14,443 nucleotides of DNA. Origin: Streptomycetaceae bacterium. Its GTDB lineage: Bacteria > Actinomycetota > Actinomycetes > Nanopelagicales > Nanopelagicaceae. Positions 8,281 to 14,225 of the stretch are shown in pieces. The stretch lies in the NCBI GenBank assembly GCA_027486075.1, contig JAIXPU010000098.1, forward strand, positions 1 to 14,443. The letters run 5' to 3'. How positions within the stretch are numbered: the first letter of the stretch is position 1; each line of letters opens with the position of its first letter. A model generated the notes under the pieces. The model saw nothing but the letters and a program-made list of their open reading frames with translations. It had not been told where the DNA came from and searched no databases. Both the position numbers and the translations under genes were made by a program.

Positions 8281-9990
8281 TTAAGCTAGTAGCCTATTGA
8301 TTCTCTTAACTATCGCTTTCCGGCGCTTGAGTAGAAAGTCGTCATATGAATACTCATCCAAGATTTCACCTTCTGTTGGAATCGCCTGGAGGTTCAATAG
8401 TTCGACATCACTACTATCGATAATCTTCTTGAGATACTCGGCTGGAGGCTTTGCGCTTATTTCACGGTTGGTCTTTCCACCGATGAAGGCCAAATTCGAG
8501 ATGTCATTAACCTGATTACGACGGAGGTCCGGATAATTCTGCCTGAGGAAAGCTTTCGGGTAAATGTGGTGAAATTGCAACTTATCTTCATTCCCGCGAT
8601 GTTTCACTGAGATCTCTAGCTTGCTGTACCAATCCTTGGCTCCGTCCTCACGGAATGCAATAAACATGGCTTTGAAATAACCACTGCTTACAGTCTTACC
8701 AACCATTTCAGCTTCCGTTACATCGAGTCGACCCAGTTGAGTTTCGAGTCTTGTAAGCAGTCCTTCGGCCCCAGCCGAGGACCTGAGTGTGAGTAGATCC
8801 GCGTCCAGCTTTGATTCAGCGGAACTTGAATAGTATGACTTTGTATTCGCAATCAGCGCCCAGCGTCGCATGGCAGATGATTCAGACTGAGACACCTTTC
8901 CATTGTTTTGCTCTCCCCAGTAGGCAATCGTGTGCACGATGAACGGGGATGAGAGAAGGGCTAGTGAATCAATTTTAAGATTGCTAGTTAGAAAATTCAA
9001 CGCAAAAGTAATGTTCTTCTTTGCAATTTCCCAACCAGATTCAAGCCGTTCTTTGCTGAGAGAACCGAGAGTTTTGAACTTAGATTGCCCGGTTGCAGAA
9101 ATTACAAGACTTTTTACAAAAAAACCAAGGTCAAGATAGAGTCCACGTTGTTCATGAACCTCAGATTGAAAGTCCTGGAATAGGACTAGCGAGTTTCTCC
9201 ATTTAGCAGTTATCTGCGCCAAAGCTAAATCTGAACTACGCAACTTAACACCAAGAGAGTTAACTCGGATAAAGATTTCTGTAACTTCTTCGTACGACAG
9301 AGTTGATTCGAGTACATCAAGGCGATAAGAATATTCACGTATTTGCCTTAACTTTTTGAGTCTGTCTGAATACTTCGTATACAAGGGATCATCTAAGGAA
9401 TTCACTCCAGCCTTCTTCAGGAATTCCGCGTCACTATGACTCTTGAAAACTTCACTGACGTTCACCCAGTTAGCAGCATTTGCTAGCTGTGGAGTGGAAA
9501 CAATAAATGTGAATTGATTTAAGCGCTCTTGAAGGGTTTCTTCCTCGTCATCATCGATCTCGTCATCGCCAGAAGAATGAACACTTGCTTCCGGGGCATC
9601 ATCTATCTCTGTAATAGTTACCAACTCATCTGGATGCTCTAAGTTAAAAAGAATTTCTATCTGTCTTAACTTGCGCCTTTCGCGAACAAAAATGGGTTCT
9701 CCGCGAATTACACTAGATAAGGATGTTAAACGCTGTTGGCCATCAAGGAGTAGCAGCGGACGTGTCGTGGAATTCTTTTCAGTTGCAACTGCGAATTCTG
9801 ATGTGGGGGCATCTGAGTCTGTCTGCCATAAGAGGATTGTGCCTGATGGATATCCTCGGTACAGAGAGTCCAATAAATCTCTAACCCGAGTAGCTCGCCA
9901 GACATATTCTCGTTGCATTTCTGGCTTCTGAATATAACCTTTTTCGATGTTGGCCACGAGCTGGTTAACAGACATCTCTTGTTTAGACAC
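8281..9990 (-). CDS. DUF262 + HNH fusion, GmrSD-like restriction protein
   Basis: The 569-aa protein opens with a typical DUF262 (GmrS-like) domain: QKPEMQREYVWRATRVRDLL at 21-40, GYPSGTILLW at 46-55 and the hallmark LLLDGQQRLTSL at 80-91. DGQQR is linked to nucleotide hydrolysis in this family. A very acidic stretch follows (about 127-152, with DDEIDDDEEE), then a helical middle with FIRVNSLGVKLRSSDLALA at 240-258. The C-terminus carries a DUF1524/HNH-type nuclease: FHHIYPKAFL at 473-482 and NDISNLAFIGGKTNREIS at 495-512. This is the GmrS and GmrD pair in one chain, a type IV arrangement known to cut glucosylated hydroxymethylcytosine DNA; the substrate here is unknown. The GTG start is chosen because GAGG lies seven bases upstream; an ATG five codons in (9975) lacks as good a site. 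DUF262 proteins are common companions of hsd loci. Confidence 0.88.
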   Translation of the reverse strand: MSKQEMSVNQLVANIEKGYIQKPEMQREYVWRATRVRDLLDSLYRGYPSGTILLWQTDSDAPTSEFAVATEKNSTTRPLLLLDGQQRLTSLSSVIRGEPIFVRERRKLRQIEILFNLEHPDELVTITEIDDAPEASVHSSGDDEIDDDEEETLQERLNQFTFIVSTPQLANAANWVNVSEVFKSHSDAEFLKKAGVNSLDDPLYTKYSDRLKKLRQIREYSYRLDVLESTLSYEEVTEIFIRVNSLGVKLRSSDLALAQITAKWRNSLVLFQDFQSEVHEQRGLYLDLGFFVKSLVISATGQSKFKTLGSLSKERLESGWEIAKKNITFALNFLTSNLKIDSLALLSSPFIVHTIAYWGEQNNGKVSQSESSAMRRWALIANTKSYYSSSAESKLDADLLTLRSSAGAEGLLTRLETQLGRLDVTEAEMVGKTVSSGYFKAMFIAFREDGAKDWYSKLEISVKHRGNEDKLQFHHIYPKAFLRQNYPDLRRNQVNDISNLAFIGGKTNREISAKPPAEYLKKIIDSSDVELLNLQAIPTEGEILDEYSYDDFLLKRRKAIVKRINRLLA

Positions 9991-10023
9991 TCAATTTCCT
10001 CGCTTTATTGGATTCCAACATGC

Positions 10024-10266
10024 TCATGAAACCGTTAAAGCCCAAATAACGTCGCTTAATTCACCGAAATGGAGTTCTGGGTCTAGAACCGAGATACCTT
10101 CTGGAGTAACGGTCTTTTGTCTGTTTGTAGCTTTAAGCCATGCTCTGTACAAAATCAGTGCATTGGGGTTTGCCTTTGCAAATTGGCGAGCAGAATCGGT
10201 AATTTCCGGCGTATTTACAATCCAAGAAGCAACGAGTTTTGTTTGCTCATTCTTCCATTCTGGCAT
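10024..10266 (-). CDS. Hypothetical 80-aa protein between the YqaJ-like nuclease and the DUF262 gene
   Basis: The ATG start (10264-10266) lies two bases after the stop of the YqaJ-like gene, and the stop lies 33 bases before the DUF262 start, so the gene is embedded in the operon. The product is soluble and probably helical, with several aromatic residues (MPEWKNEQTKLVASWIV, LYRAWLKATNRQK, DVIWALTVS) and no metal-binding motif. I recognise no family. A small protein locked between a nuclease and a restriction ATPase could be a partner subunit or a regulator of the nuclease. That is inferred from position. No strong Shine-Dalgarno is seen, which fits coupled translation. Confidence 0.75.
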   Translation of the reverse strand: MPEWKNEQTKLVASWIVNTPEITDSARQFAKANPNALILYRAWLKATNRQKTVTPEGISVLDPELHFGELSDVIWALTVS

Positions 10267-10268
10267 TC

Positions 10269-10880
10269 TTAGTCAACCAATCTTCCAACAAATTGATATT
10301 GAACCTCGTGGCCACGCTCAACTAATTCTTGTATAAATTCTTTTTCTTTCTTTCTTAATCGCTTTATATAGCTATCGTTTCTATAAACTCTGAGACTTAG
10401 AAGAGGCTTATTCGGTCTATACACAGCATAAGTTAAGGATTCCATTTCAGTTACCATCAGCATATGCTGTAGTTGACCAATGTAGTAATCCGGAACACCT
10501 TTAGTCATTTTGGTGTGCTCGTAGGCCTTTACTCCTGCTTTAATCTCAAAAAGATTCTCGTAGTCACTACAAATTGCATCCAAGCTTGCAGCCAAGAAAG
10601 GTTCTTTTGAGTCTTGGACGATCGTAGGCTTCAGTTTTAATTTGAACTTGGTTTCGAGTGATTCTCTAGCATCACCTTCAAAACTATTTCCTTCTCGGGT
10701 CTTTGCGTTACCTTGGTACTCGCGCACCAATCCGAGCTTTTCAGCTAACAAACCTGCCCGACTACCCCAGGGGTTTTCTCCCATGATTTTTGGTGCATCA
10801 GAAGCTCCGATGACACCTTTGCGCCAATTGTGCCATTCACGAGACCCTTGCTCGAGATCATCAATCAAATAGAAGCTCAC
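10269..10880 (-). CDS. YqaJ / lambda-exonuclease-family nuclease
   Basis: The 203-aa length and motif order match YqaJ viral recombinase-type exonucleases of the PD-(D/E)xK superfamily. WHNWRKGVIGASDAPKIMG at 16-34 is the family N-terminal motif. EGNSFEGDARESLE at 63-76 supplies the acidic residue of the second motif. LAASLDAI (D101), then FEIKAG (E112, K114), form the catalytic D...ExK centre. YYIGQLQHMLMVT at 132-144 is the usual C-terminal Q-helix. Family members degrade one strand of duplex DNA from an end, often in phage recombination with an annealing protein. No annealing protein is seen here; the partner is a helicase instead. The start is GTG 10878-10880, overlapping the helicase stop as GTGA, so the two are almost surely co-translated. 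It may be of phage or mobile-element origin. Confidence 0.87.
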   Translation of the reverse strand: MSFYLIDDLEQGSREWHNWRKGVIGASDAPKIMGENPWGSRAGLLAEKLGLVREYQGNAKTREGNSFEGDARESLETKFKLKLKPTIVQDSKEPFLAASLDAICSDYENLFEIKAGVKAYEHTKMTKGVPDYYIGQLQHMLMVTEMESLTYAVYRPNKPLLSLRVYRNDSYIKRLRKKEKEFIQELVERGHEVQYQFVGRLVD

Positions 10881-12271
10881 TCTCGGATCTCCTTATAGAA
10901 GGCAATGGCTTGAGGATCGACCAATATGTCCTCGCTACGAATAGGTCTAGCCATGGAAAGTGTCTTTAAGGATCTACAACGAGAGAGAGCCACATAAGTC
11001 TGACCGGTTTCAAATGCGCCTTTACCAAGATCCAAGTGGACACTCGATAACGTTAATCCCTGGCTTTTATGGATAGTCATGGCCCAAGCAAGTACGACTG
11101 GCAATTGAGAATAGCTGCCAGCTACCACGCGTTCAATTTCCTTAGTCTCTTCATTAAACTTGTACTCAAATTGTTGCCAAACAGATATTGGCACCTCAAC
11201 CACTTCTTTTCTCTCAGTGAGCATGACTTTTACCCGATCTGTAAGAATCTCACTAACTGTGGCGACATCTCCATTTACATAATTCTTACCATTCTTGGCA
11301 ATCATGACCTGAGCTCCAACCTTGAGCTCAATTTTGTTGGGCACGGGAACTTGTTTCTCGCTGAATTTTCCAGTTAACACTCCGTTAAAAACTTTAGCAT
11401 CCCCCGGAAGTCGCTTAAGTCGCTCATTATTCACACGTTCAATATCGGCATGTCTCGGAGAAAGGGTAATTGTTCCAGGAGAAGGGTTGTCGGTGATTTT
11501 ACAAGTGCTATTGAGTTTGTTAATTGCTGTAGTTAAACCCCTTCCCTCTCGTATTTTTGAGAGAAGGTCTACAAATTCTTGATCAACTTGACGAAAAGCC
11601 TTTGTTAGTTCGACAGCATAAAACTCAGATTGCGTCAGCGCTTCTGCTGAGAAGAATTTCGGGGACTCATAAAGTGAAGCAAACAAGTCACGCGTCGCTT
11701 CAGTAACTATTGGGGGCAATTGGAAGAGATCTCCAACCATAACAACACTAATCCCACCAAAAGGTTTCTTATTCTCTCGGTTTAATTGAAAGAATTTGTT
11801 TACAGAATCCAAGAGATTTGCGTTCACCATTGAGATTTCATCGATAACGAGGATTTTCGCGTGTTTGGCCAGAGACTTTGGATCTCGCTGAATATCACTG
11901 TCGACGATCCAGCTGGGAGGAAACTTACATAGCCGATGAATAGTGCTGCCCTGAACTGTCAGAGCTGCAATTCCGGTTGGCGCGCAGATTAAGGTTTGGC
12001 CCTTGTATTCATTATCTAGCCATCGGATGAAAGTGCTTTTTCCTGTTCCGGCACCACCAGTAACAAGAATCATCGGGACAGACTCACTGAGCAACTCTTT
12101 AACCTCGAGATACTCAGGGATTACTTCGATTTTTTCTCTCGCAGACAACTCTGTCTTTTTTGGTTCTGGTTTTGTGCTGATCTTTTTTGTTGCCTCTGCA
12201 ACAGATTTATCAACCTGGCCAAAGGTCTTCTTCTCGCCTTTTAGGAATGCGGCTAAACGATTTTTGGCCAT
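10877..12271 (-). CDS. PIF1-like (SF1B) DNA helicase
   Basis: Counted from the ATG the protein is 464 aa. A basic low-complexity N-terminus (about 1-50) is followed by Walker A GGAGTGKS at 72-79, the motif Ia region APTGIAALTVQGSTIHRLC at about 97-115, Walker B LVIDEISMV at 141-149, GDLFQLPP at 180-187 and the KAFRQ motif at 224-228. It ends in TIHKSQGLTL at 399-408 and YVALSRCRSL at 426-435. The ASTIHR and DEIS forms and the QLPP box are typical of PIF1-type 5'-to-3' helicases rather than RecD. Its likely role is to unwind ends or branched DNA and feed the YqaJ-like nuclease whose start overlaps its stop by four bases. It is the first gene of the island train. ATG 12269-12271 is preferred over TTG 12275-12277; neither has a good ribosome binding site. 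Confidence 0.92.
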   Translation of the reverse strand: MAKNRLAAFLKGEKKTFGQVDKSVAEATKKISTKPEPKKTELSAREKIEVIPEYLEVKELLSESVPMILVTGGAGTGKSTFIRWLDNEYKGQTLICAPTGIAALTVQGSTIHRLCKFPPSWIVDSDIQRDPKSLAKHAKILVIDEISMVNANLLDSVNKFFQLNRENKKPFGGISVVMVGDLFQLPPIVTEATRDLFASLYESPKFFSAEALTQSEFYAVELTKAFRQVDQEFVDLLSKIREGRGLTTAINKLNSTCKITDNPSPGTITLSPRHADIERVNNERLKRLPGDAKVFNGVLTGKFSEKQVPVPNKIELKVGAQVMIAKNGKNYVNGDVATVSEILTDRVKVMLTERKEVVEVPISVWQQFEYKFNEETKEIERVVAGSYSQLPVVLAWAMTIHKSQGLTLSSVHLDLGKGAFETGQTYVALSRCRSLKTLSMARPIRSEDILVDPQAIAFYKEIRE

Positions 12272-12467
12272 GGTCAAACGTTAGCTGGCAAGCCTGACAA
12301 AAGTAACCCTCCCAGTAGAGTTTGGTTAGCAGCTTGGACAATCAACTAGATGCAAAACTTGAAAGTTAAGCGCTTACTGGGCCTTTTGAATAGGCTTGTT
12401 CGGGACTCTTGGTGCGTCGAACTTTGCTTCCGTCTTGCCTAAAAAGACAGTTTTGAGATTACTCTCC
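12272..12467. other. Intergenic junction between the island operon and heliorhodopsin
   Basis: This 196-bp gap separates the first island gene from the heliorhodopsin stop; both neighbours are on the minus strand. It should hold the island promoter and any terminator of heliorhodopsin. I see only weak candidates: a minus-strand TTGTCC, 16 bp, TCTACT pair, a 10-bp palindrome TAAGCGCTTA at 12367-12376, and a short GTCTT/AAGAC stem without a T-run. No attachment site or integrase remnant is visible. Confidence 0.4.
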
Positions 12468-13238
12468 CTACACACCCATCGTTCCCAGAACAATGATCCA
12501 GCCCAGTGCTGACTTAGATACAAGGCTGAGGACTATGTAGGCCTTCTCGCCGTATGCGTAGACCTTCCACTTGCCGATCTTCTTGTATTGCAAGAACATG
12601 TTGATGGCGAAGGTATTGAAGAAGATGAAGGTGAGAAGGAAGCCAAATTGTGCATAGACCGGAATGGAATCGGAGATGTTATTGGTTGAGACCCAGAAGT
12701 AGAGACCGCCCATGATCCAAGGGACGATTCCGGCGAGGACTCCTATGTTGAAGGGAAGCCAACTTGTTGTGGTGGTGAGTTGGTTGTATTTCTCCATCAT
12801 CAAGCCCATGAGGTTCATGATGAAGTTCAGGTTGAAGACAAAGACAACTGTGGAGAGCTCGATGAGGCCGCCGAGCATGAGAAGAACAACGAGCATGAGG
12901 GATGAGCTAAATGCGTACTCCCACCAACGTGCTGGGTTGATGCCGTTCTGGATATTTGTTTCGTAGCGGCGGACATATTGTGGGGATGAGACGAGTAGGT
13001 GCGCTGCAGCCGATAGGAGCAGGAAGATCGGAGCGATGAGCGCGATGGGGAATTCGAAGAGGGTTTCACTTACTGGGCGCAGGCCTTCTGGTGTTTCATC
13101 GAAGAAGCGAGTGATGACGGGGATAGTGGTTTCGGTGTTGAGGATGAGAAAGAGCGTGACGCCTTGGATGAGGTGAGTCAGTCCTGCGATTCTGTTAAAG
13201 GTTTGTAGCTGGCGTCCGAGTTGTGTTTCTGGCTTCAT
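12468..13238 (-). CDS. Heliorhodopsin
   Basis: The 256-aa, seven-helix membrane protein matches heliorhodopsin rather than type 1 rhodopsin. The last helix carries VLSLVSKSALGW, where K242 is the retinal Schiff-base lysine. Helix C carries NPARWWEYAFSSSLM, with E107 at the counter-ion position of the family and in place of the DTE-type motif of proton pumps. Histidines H22 (GLTHLI) and H80 (SAAAHLL) also match conserved family positions. The N-terminus lacks a signal peptide, consistent with the inverted topology (N-terminus inside) known for this family. Heliorhodopsins do not usually pump ions; a light-sensing or membrane-regulating role is proposed but not settled. A strong ribosome binding site (AGGGGGA at 13243-13249) precedes the ATG. 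The gene lies 83 bp after the DoxX-like gene on the same strand; no retinal synthesis gene is in the window. Confidence 0.96.
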   Translation of the reverse strand: MKPETQLGRQLQTFNRIAGLTHLIQGVTLFLILNTETTIPVITRFFDETPEGLRPVSETLFEFPIALIAPIFLLLSAAAHLLVSSPQYVRRYETNIQNGINPARWWEYAFSSSLMLVVLLMLGGLIELSTVVFVFNLNFIMNLMGLMMEKYNQLTTTTSWLPFNIGVLAGIVPWIMGGLYFWVSTNNISDSIPVYAQFGFLLTFIFFNTFAINMFLQYKKIGKWKVYAYGEKAYIVLSLVSKSALGWIIVLGTMGV

Positions 13239-13321
13239 ATATTCCCCCTGTAGGGAAGCGACGATACTGAAGTGGTGAAGTCAATGCGTCCTGAAAACCT
13301 TAGAAAAGTCTTAAATGATTG

Positions 13322-13765
13322 CTATCCGTAGATGGTGTCTTCTTCGAGATCATCGCGGTGGGTGGCAGGTGGTGTGGTTTTGCGGGGTTGCCAGAACTCT
13401 GTGGCCCAGAGCGCCCAGAGAACGAGTAGTGGTTGGAAGAGCAATCTGATTGCGCGAGCGCGGTCGGTATCTAATCCGAAGGCGTCGATTCCATTGACGT
13501 ATTGCGAGATGTTGCCGGGAAAGATGGCGACGAAGAAGAGTGCGGTGGCGATACCTACGTGGCGGCGGCGTTGCATTGAGATGAGGCTGAGGCCAAGGAG
13601 TATTTCGACAGCGCCAGATGCGATGACGACAAAGTCAGGTGAGAGTGGAAGCCAGGTGGGTACTTGTGCTTGGAATTCAATACGGCTGGTAGTTAAGTGT
13701 GTGATACCTGCGTAGGCGAGTGTGACGCCGAGTAGTAGTTGTGCTGCGATGCGGATGCGGTGCAT
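13322..13765 (-). CDS. DoxX-like integral membrane protein
   Basis: The 147-aa product has four likely transmembrane helices (about 7-25, 44-64, 69-86 and 105-122) and the DoxX-family pattern: AYAGITHLT near 17-25, a short loop with VPTWLPLSPDF, then SGAVEILLGLSL at 50-61 and FPGNISQYV at 82-90. The C-terminal 25 residues are hydrophilic and acidic at the end. DoxX-like proteins are small quinone- or redox-associated membrane proteins, and most members lack a proven function. It sits directly upstream of heliorhodopsin on the same strand and may share a transcript. The ATG at 13763-13765 has no clear Shine-Dalgarno; a leaderless start is possible. Confidence 0.8.
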   Translation of the reverse strand: MHRIRIAAQLLLGVTLAYAGITHLTTSRIEFQAQVPTWLPLSPDFVVIASGAVEILLGLSLISMQRRRHVGIATALFFVAIFPGNISQYVNGIDAFGLDTDRARAIRLLFQPLLVLWALWATEFWQPRKTTPPATHRDDLEEDTIYG

Positions 13766-13844
13766 GAGGTGAGTGTAGAGCGGTGCGGGTTGGTGTTAGG
13801 GTTTTGTGATAACTTTAATTATCCGTAGTCAAAGGATTGCAGTG

Positions 13845-13876
13845 AAGGCCCGCAGAGAAATCTGCGGGCCTTTTGC
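13845..13876 (+). terminator. Strong intrinsic terminator hairpin, copy 1
   Basis: GGCCCGCAGA (13847-13856), a GAAA tetraloop, and TCTGCGGGCC (13861-13870) form a perfect 10-bp stem, extended by AA/TT pairs, and are followed by TTTT on the plus strand. On the minus strand only two T residues follow, so it works mainly for plus-strand transcription. Oddly, no plus-strand gene lies upstream of it in the window. A 33-base near-identical copy lies at 14152-14184. Confidence 0.8.
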
Positions 13877-13882
13877 TGTTGT

Positions 13883-13920
13883 AAAACAAAGAAGCCCCAG
13901 GTGGCTAACTCCGAGGCTTC
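13883..13920 (-). terminator. Intrinsic terminator of the tRNA transcript
   Basis: On the minus strand, GAAGCCTC (13913-13920) pairs with GGGGCTTC (13891-13898), eight pairs with one G-T, around a 14-base loop. The run TTTGTTTT (13883-13890) follows directly. It begins 12 bases after the mature tRNA 3' end, the expected place for a tRNA terminator. Confidence 0.7.
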
Positions 13921-13931
13921 TAAGTGGTGCG

Positions 13932-14004
13932 AGCGCCTGACGGGATTCGAACCCGTAACCGATCCAAAGCCAATGGACTGCTCTATCCGTTGAGCTACAG
14001 ACGC
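13932..14004 (-). tRNA. tRNA, anticodon GGC by position, isotype uncertain (Arg-like body)
   Basis: A 73-base cloverleaf folds cleanly on the minus strand: acceptor GCGTCTG/CAGGCGC (one T-G pair), D stem GCTC/GAGC with loop AACGGATA, anticodon stem GTCCA/TGGAT, a five-base variable loop, and T stem ACGGG/CCCGT with loop TTCGAAT. CCA is not encoded. The anticodon loop is TTGGCTT, so positions 34-36 read GGC (Ala), but several features disagree. Position 37 is T, where tRNAs nearly always have a purine. The G3-U70 pair needed for alanine charging is absent (G-C here). The discriminator is T. The D loop with GGATA resembles arginine tRNAs. It may be a decayed, recoded or orphan tRNA, or the loop may carry an error. 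The call as a tRNA is firm; the amino acid is not. Confidence 0.8.
13964..13976 (+). repeat. 13-bp repeat, copy in the tRNA anticodon arm
   Basis: CCAAAGCCAATGG occurs here, spanning the anticodon loop and parts of both stem strands, and again in the same orientation at 14113-14125, with similar flanking bases (ACTGC against GCAGC). A short repeat that includes a tRNA anticodon loop can be the core of a tyrosine-integrase attachment site. No integrase is nearby, so this is only a possibility. Confidence 0.45.
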
Positions 14005-14150
14005 ACGCATTGCGGAATGTAGTCAACGAGGGTCTCAAGAGATTTATTTATCTTGCCTTCTGTGGAAAACTTTTTGAGTTCAAACTCGAAGTCTTGTGCT
14101 AACGTTTTATCACCAAAGCCAATGGGCAGCTTGCATTTATGAGCTACCCA
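13995..14150 (-). pseudogene. Coding remnant upstream of and overlapping the tRNA (possible GIY-YIG nuclease C-terminus)
   Basis: An open minus-strand frame ends at a TAG (13995-13997) lying within the first ten bases of the tRNA gene. Its last 50 or so codons read like real protein: LPIGFGDKTLAQDFEFELKK, then FSTEGKINKSLETLVDYIPQ. The pattern DK..A...E.E.KK.S...K resembles the C-terminal helix of small GIY-YIG (UPF0213-type) nucleases, a weak match made by eye. No in-frame ATG precedes it; the frame runs back through the terminator at 14152-14181 and antisense to the next gene. It is probably the 3' end of a truncated gene. It may also be chance. Confidence 0.3.
14113..14125 (+). repeat. 13-bp repeat, second copy (in the coding remnant)
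   Basis: This is the same CCAAAGCCAATGG as at 13964-13976 in the tRNA, 149 bp away and in direct orientation. Here it would encode PIGFG of the remnant reading frame. Confidence 0.45.
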
Positions 14151-14151
14151 A

Positions 14152-14181
14152 AAGGCCCGCAGAGAAATCTGCGGGTCTTTT
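14152..14181. terminator. Bidirectional terminator hairpin, copy 2
   Basis: The stem GGCCCGCAGA (14154-14163), loop GAAA and TCTGCGGGTC (14168-14177) repeat copy 1 at 13845-13876 with one base change, which turns a G-C pair into G-T. Runs of four T residues follow on both strands, so it can stop transcription either way. It insulates the tRNA region from the plus-strand gene that starts at 14226. Confidence 0.75.
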
Positions 14182-14225
14182 GCTTTGGATACCCATCTGT
14201 CAGTGGTGACTCGTAGTCTTGCCTC

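Noticed and set aside
10877..12277. RecD as the identity of the helicase
   Set aside because: Length of about 464 aa, DEIS Walker B and the GDLFQLPP box fit PIF1-like helicases better, and no RecB or RecC is present.
12367..12376. Palindrome TAAGCGCTTA as an operator
   Set aside because: Ten bases of symmetry with no second copy and no regulator gene beside it; could be chance.
12420..12467. Terminator after heliorhodopsin (GTCTT/AAGAC stem)
   Set aside because: Stem of only five pairs and no T-run afterwards.
13819..14038. Two minus-strand reading frames running through the tRNA and terminators
   Set aside because: They consist of translated tRNA and hairpin sequence, a common false-gene pattern.
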